Shown one piece after another: positions 56,791 to 64,000 of a stretch of DNA of 64,000 nt. The translations under genes and the position numbers were made by a program. The stretch lies in assembly GCA_032622095.1 (NCBI GenBank), contig CP136069.1, positions 37,424,194 to 37,488,193 of the forward strand, read 5' to 3'. The notes under the pieces are model-generated. The model saw nothing but the letters and a program-made list of their open reading frames with translations, ran no database searches and was not told where the DNA came from. Source of the DNA: Siphonodentalium dalli. Taxonomy: Eukaryota; Mollusca; Scaphopoda; Gadilida; Siphonodentaliidae. Position 1 is the first letter of the stretch. Each line of letters begins with the position of its first letter.

Positions 56791-57110
56791 GGATTGCTTC
56801 AAACAATGGTTACAGTAATGCCCTAAATAATCGACGCCTTAACCACAGCAGAGTTATGGGTAATTTTTCAGGATATAGTTGGAAATATGGCTTGTTGCTA
56901 TTCATCGGAAAGCTCTCACTAAGAGCTTTCCGATGAATGGCAACAAGCCATATTTTCAACTAAATCCTGAAAAATTACCCATTATTCTGCTGTGATTAAG
57001 GAGTCGATTATTTAGATCGTTACTGTATGATTAGTGATGATCCTATTATCAGAGAACATTCAGAAGGTTCATCAAAGCATTGTCCCCAGCACAGAAGTTC
57101 TGTTCAAAAG
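56790..57110 (+). repeat. Segmental triplication, copy 3 (partial)
   Basis: GATTGCTTCAAACAATGGTTA, then family A, then GATCCTATTATCAGAGAACA and TTCATCAAAGCATTGTCCCC. Confidence 0.78.
56811..57027. mobile_element. Family A MITE, complete, in triplication copy 3
   Basis: TACAGTAATGCCCTAAATAA to ATCGTTACTGTA. Copies 1 and 2 of the host repeat are unoccupied at this TA. Confidence 0.9.
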
Positions 57111-57181
57111 ATGGACATGGTTTGGTTTGATTAATTGGGATTTATCATTGCTTCAGCCACCAGGTCATAACACAATGTCAG

Positions 57182-57412
57182 TTAACCCTTTGAGTGCCAG
57201 GGGCCGATCTCATCGGCCCTAAACCTACAAAATAAGTCTGTTAAAAAGAATATAAGAATAAATTATTAAAATTGTAAAAAAAAAAATTGTTAGGCCAATG
57301 CAATCTCTTATATATGCGAGGCGACCTATGGTCGACTCGTATATATAAGAGAATGCATTGGCACAGGGTATATGGGTTGATACAAAAATCGACCTGGCAC
57401 TCAAAGGGTTAA
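57182..57412. mobile_element. Family B TTAA MITE (B7)
   Basis: CCCTTTGAGTGCCAGGGGCC to CTGGCACTCAAAGGG, one palindrome. Confidence 0.9.
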
Positions 57413-57454
57413 TGGGTGGATGAAAGACAGTTCTAATTAAAATTACACTCAATG

Positions 57455-57677
57455 TACAGTAATGCCCTAAATAATCGACTCCTTAACCAAAGCAGAATTA
57501 TCAGTAATTTTCAGGATTTAGTCAGAAATATGGCGTGTTGCTATTCATCGGACATTACTCACTGAGAGCTTTCCGATGAATGGCAACAAGCCATATTTCC
57601 ACCTAAATCCTGAAAAATTACGCGTAATTCTGCTGTGGTTAAGCCTTAAGGAGTCGATTATTTAGGCCATTACTGTA
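57455..57677. mobile_element. Family A MITE, complete
   Basis: TA-flanked; the left arm has GGCGTGTTGCTATTC; the right arm has an extra AAGCCTTAAGGAG duplication. Confidence 0.85.
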
Positions 57678-58789
57678 AATCTAAATGAAATTCCATTATA
57701 TTGAAAGGACTGAATTTATTACATACATGTACATGTATCCATCTTCTTATTTCCATTTTGGACAGAGTACCGGTAGGAGGTGAAAATGTTGGACAGTGTG
57801 TCGTATCCAATTTTGAATCTGGCCTGCCCGACTACCAATTCATCGAAATGTAATATGAACAGTCTTCCTTGGGTTAGTGGGTTTCATATAATTAGCATAT
57901 AAGCATTTAATGTACATATATTCGTACAGCCCATACATGTAGCTACAGTTATCAGGTAGCTTCAGCTGGTATCCAAAATAATAGCTCGAATGCATCCAAC
58001 ATACACAGGTCAGGCATCCAGAAAATGCCATAAAAGACACCGCATATGATATCCGAAAACTGGGGTCGCTAATCTCACATAAATATTGTACCTGTATAAA
58101 ACTGTATACAAAATATTCATTGACAAGTTACACTTTTGGAATAATTTTTAAATTTCCTACTTTTGTGGTTTCATGCACACATGTAAGGTACATATTTGTA
58201 TTTAAAAAATATTGCTCAAGCATGAGAAGAGAAACACACCCCCATCCACTCCCACTCAAGTCAATAAGCCCATCCCTTCCTCTCGCCTCCTGTGTGACTT
58301 CATCAAGTATTTTTCTGCACTGTAGATACATCTGTAGTTGAGTAAACACACCTTAGCCAGATGAGTCTTAATGGCTATTGAGAAACAAACTGTGCAGTAC
58401 CTAGACTACAGGTATATGACAGTATAAATTGTACTACTAGTAGTACTCACAACCGACACATGCTGAGAGCATTTTTCATAACAACCCAGTCGTAAAATAT
58501 CCCTGATGGCTTATTCATTAGATAACAAAAGTAATGCAGGTCTACTCTGTATATATTCATGATATAAGCCAAGATAGGCTATTGATTTGATAATAGATAA
58601 TAAAAGTTTTATTTGGTTCATCTGTACCTAAATAATGTAAACAAGACTGTTGGAGACGTTTTCATCGATCATACCAGCTACACTTACTACTGGTATATAC
58701 TATTGTCCCCAGGAATTGAAATAAAAATTGATATACTGTATGTCAGTAGATATCAATTCTTAAAGTGATCAAATAGAAATTGAGAATCA
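57678..58789. other. Unassigned intronic sequence
   Basis: Minus-strand 58245-58320 has a splice-like frame (GTGCAG| ... GGGG|GTGTG), but exons 1 and 2 already join in frame without it. No named repeat. Confidence 0.35.
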
Positions 58790-59105
58790 TCTTGTTAAAA
58801 GTAGTTATTTGATACGAAAATTACTACTTTTTTGACGATACACGCCATCATTCTTATATATTTATTAAATGCAATGACTCTCGATGGCGAAATCAATTGG
58901 GTTAAATTATCGCCGATGGTTGCATCCCGAATCGAGATGTAAATATTTACATGTACAATTGGGCATACATGTACATGCAGTTCAGACGATGTTTTCTATG
59001 GAGTGGTATGGTCGATTTCTTTGAAATTTTCGCAGATGTTAGTAGAATGCTACATTCCCCAGGTTGGCATAGCGCCTGAGTACTAAGTTATCACTAACTT
59101 ATAAA
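58790..59105 (-). repeat. Repeat H, copy 2 (inverted)
   Basis: Reverse complement of 5806-6145: TTAGTAGAATGCTACATTCC and CTATGGAGTGGTATGGTCG. Confidence 0.7.
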
Positions 59106-59136
59106 TTAACAAGTCCATAATATGTCTTTAGAAGAT

Positions 59137-59210
59137 GCATAAATCCGAATTAACGCTCCTAAATTACTATTTCTTCGGCTTCGGGGTAAAAAATATTTGA
59201 TTTGATTTGA
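59137..59210. repeat. Short repeat shared with 9275-9350
   Basis: AAATCCGAATTAACGCTCCT ... GGTAAAAAATATTTGATTTG. Confidence 0.6.
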
Positions 59211-60424
59211 GGAACCCAAGTGATCAGATATCAATTTTTGAAATCTGTATTCTGCACCACCTGGAATATTTGGAGGCCGGCTAATATTCGACAAATGCTG
59301 ACTGACCTACCCGGTACTCTCGATACCAAATTGAGTTGAACAAAATGTTGTTATACATGTATAACACTTTTTGGGCAATTTAATACTATATTTGACAGTG
59401 GTTACCATTATTTTTTGGCAATTAATCGATTGTGATAACTGAAGTGAATTTTTTTTTTTTTAAATACTGAGCCTGCTCAGCATTTCTAAAAAAACAAATT
59501 GTTGTTGTTGTTCGAATCTGATATGGCCATCGGATTGTGTACCATACATACATGCTTTTAAAGAATACATGTAATTATTTGAACTGATGCCATGTGCAAC
59601 ATCTGCAGTAAATTCTGCAGTAAATATGAATAGTCATAGAAAAAGTAGGTCTTTAGATATGTCAAATTTGGGAACATCAGGATGAACCATGGTAGCGAAA
59701 ATTTAGAAATTTGAACCAAACAATTTGAAATCCTTACAATCAATTTCAAAGAATGATTGATTCCCATATAACATTCCATTGAAATAAATGTGGTATTAAT
59801 AATTATTGTAGTGTTTCAAAGTAAATATATAAACATGATTATGACAGAAAGTGCATTTTCATGTCTATTTTGGGCACATTTTCATATTTTGGGCACAGCA
59901 TTTATGGAGTTTAAGTTGGGGGTATACAATGTACATGTACATGTATTTACCGGTACATGTACATGGCTATGAATTACACCTACATGTACATGTACATGTA
60001 TGTGGCTAAAAGTTTATGTTTCTACAGCTACTCTGAGGAAAATTATGTGTCTAGTACACATAATTTTCTTTGAAGGCACTGTAGAAATATGAACACTTGT
60101 CTACTGTGATACTTTTGCATTTAATACTGTAGGCTACATATACATATCAAATAGTACATGTTCAGAAGGTGAATGATTGTAAAACCAGCCACATCTGGGG
60201 TCATATTGTGAAAAACAATTTGAAATGATGTGTAGCATTGACATTTGTGTTGCTCTTTCATTGGCATATACATATACATGTAAATGTACCATAATATGGA
60301 CACAAAATCACATGGACAGTCGTCACCTTCCAAATATTAAGTGGCCCTTTTCAAAATAGCCTTCCTTAAACATACAGAGCATGTTAAACAGTCTATTGAA
60401 AATCTGTTATGTGGCTAGTGGACT
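59211..60424. other. Unassigned intronic sequence rich in ACATGTA
   Basis: Runs of alternating GTACAT at 59930-60000. An inverted pair TAATTTTCTTTGAAGGCACTGTAG / CTACAGCTACTCTGAGGAAA spans 60023-60085. No gene. Confidence 0.4.
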
Positions 60425-60712
60425 TGTTCGGGTGTGTGAAATTGATATGTTTGTACCTGGGGAATGTAGCATTCTACTAACGTCGCCAAAAATTAAAAAG
60501 AAATTGACCATACCACTCCATAGAAAATGCAACTGTTGGCGATAATCTAACACAAATGACTTCGCCAACAAGAGTCAATGCATTTATTTAATATATAAGA
60601 ATGACGGTGTACATTGTATATCGTCAATTTGAATTAATATTCATACTGTACATGCAACAACTAACTACTTTGAGCAAGATTATTCTTAATTTCTATTTGA
60701 CCACCCTTCCAG
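60425..60712 (+). repeat. Repeat H, copy 3
   Basis: GGGAATGTAGCATTCTACTA, CATACCACTCCATAGAAAAT and TATATAAGAATGACGG; runs directly into the tRNA-like head at 60713. Confidence 0.7.
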
Positions 60713-61075
60713 AGTGGATAGCTCAGTTGGTTTGTGGGCCGACCTCTGAGCTACACCTTCGATACAGTCAAAGGTTCAAATCTGATTATATAGTATCAGT
60801 CGGACTTTGTGTCACCATCTGCATTCCCAGTACCATGGGCATCACGGATCAACCACGGATGCAATAATCAGTGCTCTGAGAACAATTTCAGCCGCAAAAG
60901 AATCTTGATAAAAATATTTAAATACATCGACATATTTTGCACCTCCACTCCTCTCGTAATGTCATGACCAGGGATCACAATACACTGGGCACACCCGTCG
61001 GATCGGGAGCCAACACTAATGGCCGTCCTGTGAGCACGTTAAAGATCCATGTGGTGGCGAAGAAGTCACGGATTC
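60713..61075 (+). repeat. tRNA-headed SINE
   Basis: AGTGGATAGCTCAGTTGGTT is a good Pol III A box (TAGCTCAGTTGG) and GGTTCAAATCTGA a B box ~50 nt on. The body ends CGTTAAAGATCCATGTGGTG, a motif common near the ends of invertebrate SINEs (from memory). Ends and TSD are not defined. Confidence 0.65.
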
Positions 61076-61446
61076 GGCATTTGCCCAATAACTGATCTTA
61101 ATAACTTTGTGCGTGTACCGGTACATGTATCATTGATGATAGTAGTGCCAAGCCTGAGAGCTGAGCTTTTGAGCAGACGGATTGTGGCGGAAGCACTGAA
61201 GAGTGGGAGGGGCTCAACCTTTGCTTTTCCCAATTTAATTGTAAATGATGCATTTGCACATGAATCAGGAAAGGGGGGTGGTTGAAGCCACTGCATGTTC
61301 CCGCTCTGCTGCTCCTGTGAGCAGAGTGGGCATGGGTATCTCCGGACCCCAGCCTGATGTCTGAAAATACAAAATTATATTTATATTGGCAGAAATGCCC
61401 TTCTGGATGTTATGACTAATGTGTGCTATGCTTCTGTCAGTGACAA

Positions 61447-61473
61447 CCCCCCCCCCCCCCCCCCCCCCCCCCC
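61447..61473 (+). repeat. Poly-C tract (27)
   Basis: Uninterrupted C run, intron 1, about 215 bp inside from exon 1. Confidence 0.95.
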
Positions 61474-61687
61474 ATTTGTGAATTATTGATGTGAACATGA
61501 CCATGACATGTGTACTGTAACACTAACAGTGTAAGGACATGCCATTGGCAACAAGTTATATGAGGCGACAAATGACTGATGCACTTCCAGAATAAACACT
61601 GTACTGTACATAGTCACAAGAACACACGTGTGCTGTTGAATGATTCAATGACATCAGTTTTCGAAAACAACCAATAGTGATACAAAC

Positions 61688-61742
61688 CTCGCTTATTCAT
61701 TGGCCGAACTCGGACGGCAACTCGCACTTTTTCTGTCGCCAT
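61688..61742 (-). CDS. KIF13: KIF13-like kinesin-3, coding exon 1
   Basis: First coding exon of a plus-end-directed kinesin-3 motor that carries vesicle cargo on microtubules. On the minus strand the ATG at 61742 opens 18 codons, MATEKVRVAVRVRPMNKR, plus one nucleotide, then a GT donor (CGAG|GTTTGT). The string VAVRVRPMN is the first beta strand of the kinesin motor, and the RPMN(R/K)RE ending is typical of KIF13A/KIF13B, Khc-73 and KIF16B. The start has A at -3 and G at +4, and an in-frame TAG lies two codons upstream, so no earlier in-frame start is possible on this exon. The phase-1 end joins exactly to the exon at 50788-50860 (G|AA gives E). KIF16B is a possible alternative from this exon alone; exon 2 favours KIF13. 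Confidence 0.88.
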
Positions 61743-62150
61743 CTTCTAAATAGTGCGTAATCCGCCAGAAAATATCGCAGATTATAAACCACTAAGTAAT
61801 AATCTTCCAATCAGAATAAAATCCACATGTTCTGAAATTGCAATAACATTGTTTACATGAAATTAACTGCAGTAACCACGTCTAGTCTCACACACACAGC
61901 GCCATATTTTTAGTTTATGTATTCAACATCCGGGCACATTCTGATTCATCTTCCGGTGGACACGAGACAGGTGAAAGTGACACAATCGCCCTTTGATCTT
62001 TACCGACGGAGTTGATATGCCCAATAAATGATCAGCGTTGGCTTTGTTCTGTTATTATCATAATGAGTCTATAATCAGTCTTAGTCTCCCGGCATCTAAT
62101 TAGGGTTCCTCATCGTTCGGTATATTGAAATGAGCTGTCACTCGAAGTTG
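61743..62150 (-). promoter_or_regulatory. 5' flank / probable 5' UTR and promoter of KIF13-like gene
   Basis: Largely repeat-free sequence immediately upstream of the kinesin ATG. No TATA box or clear initiator is recognised. The position and the lack of the repeat families seen elsewhere make it the likely 5' UTR and core promoter. It could instead be an intron if untranslated exons lie further out. Confidence 0.35.
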
Positions 62151-62519
62151 GACAACTCTAACTTGTAATGACCATCAACAGCATATTTGAAGTCTGGATC
62201 CTTTCTGTTACTTACGACATTAGTATGAACATGCCATTTATGTCGGTCTATTCACAATTTCACACCGTGGCGAGAGGGAGTCTATCTGATCATCTATATT
62301 ATCAACATTTGAAGTATTTAAAGCTTTTTAATGGCATATGATCATATCCACAGATGGCCTTAATTAATGGACTATTAATTTAATGATTCCTGGATTACCA
62401 AACGACATGGCAGAGTTATAGGCTTATACTGAAGACCGATATCTAAATGCTATATATCCGGAACGTATATTATGTGTAATATGTGAATATTATGAGAGGC
62501 CAAATTCACATTTATTAAT
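62151..62519. other. Unassigned sequence upstream of the kinesin gene
   Basis: AT-rich; no gene on either strand and no named repeat. Confidence 0.4.
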
Positions 62520-64000
62520 AACTAGCAGGGTTACCCGGCGTTGCCCAGGTTAATGTATGCTGTGGATATTTGTTGGGAATAGAGAATGCTCTTGCTTAAA
62601 GTGATAATTATACGTTTTCTCATAAATTGTATATTCAAATAGCATCACAAAACATGATTATTACAGTCATGGAATAAAAGTAGTGGCTCGCCTTGTCAAT
62701 TGTCATTGTTTATCGCGATTAATCCGTTCCACCAATATGAAGTATTTATTTATTTACAACTGCGTATACATTAGACGTTATAATATGATACATGAACATC
62801 ATAAACACATTAGTTCGATAAAAGATGATAATTGGGTTTTACATATTGAGATGTATCAATCAATCTAGTGGGTTGGACTAAGATCTCGATGACACCTGGC
62901 TATCATATCTCCATGAAGATACAGATGTTTCAAAGAAATTTCCAGGTGCTCCTCTGTTCGTGGTGCTATATATTGGCTAAATATTCTTAGTTTAAACGAA
63001 ATATTGCTGCGCGTATATATCAGCTACATGTGCCAGACACAGAGCGAGATTTTGAGTTGTTTATGTCAGTCGATGAGTCTGTTCTAAAACCCTTGTCAGA
63101 TGTCAGTATTGGTAGGATCATGAAAAGTCTTGTGCTACTAACTGCATTTTCTTGTATATCAGAAGAAACTATATTTGACTGCACACTGTGACCACTATTT
63201 TTGAACAGGCCTTCCATATCTCTTGACAAATTGTAACTTTTTGTGGAAACTGTATTGAATGGAACAGACTGAAAAAAATTATTATATATATGCAATCCTC
63301 TGACGGTTCGAGGTCTCTCAGTTTGCACGAATATATGTATCTTTTCAATAGAATGATAAATATACGTTTAATGCTTCTTCTAGTTATCTCTTTTTGCTAG
63401 CTCATGGTGTGAATGCCTTGATTGCCATTCCCATATAAATATGACTCTTAAGAAGATATAATTCTTCAAGTGACTTATGTGGGTCACCATATGTCGGGGT
63501 TGTGAAATGTGAACGCCCAACTACTTAAAATGATATGGAGATGGCCTGGTGACTGTATATAACTTATATGTGGATATCGGCGAATAGCAATCTTATCAAT
63601 GATAGTGCATATCCGCTCGCCATCCGTGACGCAAACGACACCAAATGTGATTTAATTCATGGTATATCATTAGAGAAAAACGTGTATGAATTTTGTGGAA
63701 TTTGGTTTATTAAATCAAGTGTTGATGCAACGCTGACTCGAACAACACCATATTGCGAAGGTGATTATGTATTCGTTTGGTGGAAATCAGCGACAAAACT
63801 ATTTCACCATATTTTTTTTAATTTCCCCTCCCACCAACAGCGTCATTTTAGAAAATTTTAACCCGCACCATTATCTTCCTTGTAAAAAGTTACCCCTCTT
63901 AGAACGCCTTGGTGCCATCTCGATTGTACCGCGTGAAGTTATATATAGAACGCAGACAGACAAAAAGACAGACATACAGCACGATTTTATTTCTTGTATC
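62520..64000. repeat. Old dispersed repeat (CCCGGCGTTGCCC ... ACAGACAGACA)
   Basis: Starts ACTAGCAGGGTTACCCGGCG and ends near GAACGCAGACAGACAAAAAG at the window edge. This pairing of a CCCGGCGTTGCCC start with an ACAGACAGA tail is known from invertebrate retroposon or Helitron-like repeats (from memory). A 97-codon frame at 63568-63861 lies within and shows no domain. Confidence 0.4.

Larger units (their letters stand above)
50861..61687 (-). other. Intron 1 of the KIF13-like gene
   Basis: About 10.8 kb between the two kinesin exons, phase 1, GT...AG. It contains A35, a 5S-derived sequence, a TIR element, a segmental triplication with TTAA and TA insertions, three T/C-rich or simple tracts and a tRNA-headed SINE. 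A long first intron is usual for animal kinesin-3 genes. Whether further 5' untranslated exons lie above 61742 cannot be seen. Confidence 0.8.

Noticed and set aside
58245-58320. Minus-strand splice-like frame in intron 1 as an extra kinesin exon
   Set aside because: Exons 1 and 2 already join in frame and match KIF13 without it.
60713-60800. Functional tRNA gene
   Set aside because: A and B boxes are present but the stems do not form a proper cloverleaf; a SINE head explains it.
63568-63861. 97-codon plus-strand frame as a gene
   Set aside because: It lies in an old dispersed repeat, has no recognisable domain and no splice or start support.

Overview
This is eukaryotic nuclear DNA, AT-rich and intron-like, almost certainly from a marine invertebrate. 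Frequent TACATGTA-type words, tRNA- and 5S-derived SINE remnants, very long introns and dense miniature transposons fit a mollusc or another lophotrochozoan. The species cannot be fixed from sequence alone, and I hold the phylum only loosely.

The one protein gene I can support is on the minus strand: the first two coding exons of a kinesin-3 motor of the KIF13/Khc-73 type. Exon 1 (61688-61742) has a strong start context with an in-frame stop just upstream, encodes MATEKVRVAVRVRPMNKR and ends in phase 1. Exon 2 (50788-50860) has a good acceptor and donor, continues in frame and matches the next segment of KIF13 motors. Intron 1 is about 10.8 kb. Intron 2 fills the rest of the window (more than 50 kb), and the next motor segment (the FAYDHCFWS region and the P-loop) is not visible. 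Nearly everything else is therefore intronic.

Those introns are a mosaic of non-autonomous DNA transposons that can be sorted by target-site duplication (TSD). Family A: foldback, TA target, CAGT ends, Tc1/mariner-like, more than 35 copies. Families B, C and D: TTAA target, piggyBac-like in target choice, and all three carry the same ~68-bp palindrome. Family E: nested hairpins with 8-bp TSDs, hAT-like. Families F and G: 9-10-bp TSDs, Mutator-like, F nested inside G at 16.6-18.2 kb. There are also a MULE with a broken transposase (13711-15090), a 960-bp hAT element (31440-32399) inside an amplified family-A array, and several smaller terminal-inverted-repeat (TIR) elements.

Layout: 0.0-13.7 kb, families A-E with old dispersed repeats; 13.7-15.1 kb, MULE; 16.6-18.2 kb, F in G; 18.2-29 kb, A/B/C/E copies, a 31-bp minisatellite (26.9-27.2 kb) and an inverted-repeat hairpin (22.0 kb); 29.6-33.0 kb, amplified family-A arrays; 33-42.5 kb, B/C/D/E and hAT-like elements; 43.54-45.40 kb, a 27-bp minisatellite of exactly 69 units in perfect register; 47.2-49 kb, E copies, one split by a 528-bp insertion with 9-bp TSD; 49.7-50.9 kb, a hAT-like element, a spacer-less palindrome and kinesin exon 2; 52.0-53.6 kb, a 5S rRNA-derived sequence and a TIR element; 53.9-57.1 kb, a segmental triplication whose copies hold different insertions; 60.4-61.1 kb, an old repeat followed by a tRNA-headed SINE; 61.7 kb, kinesin exon 1; 62.5-64.0 kb, an old dispersed repeat.

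The most informative signals are the presence/absence of insertions between duplicated copies, which proves TA and TTAA targeting from this window alone; the palindrome shared between different TTAA families; the arm-to-arm homogenisation of family A palindromes; and the variant-unit map of the 27-bp minisatellite.
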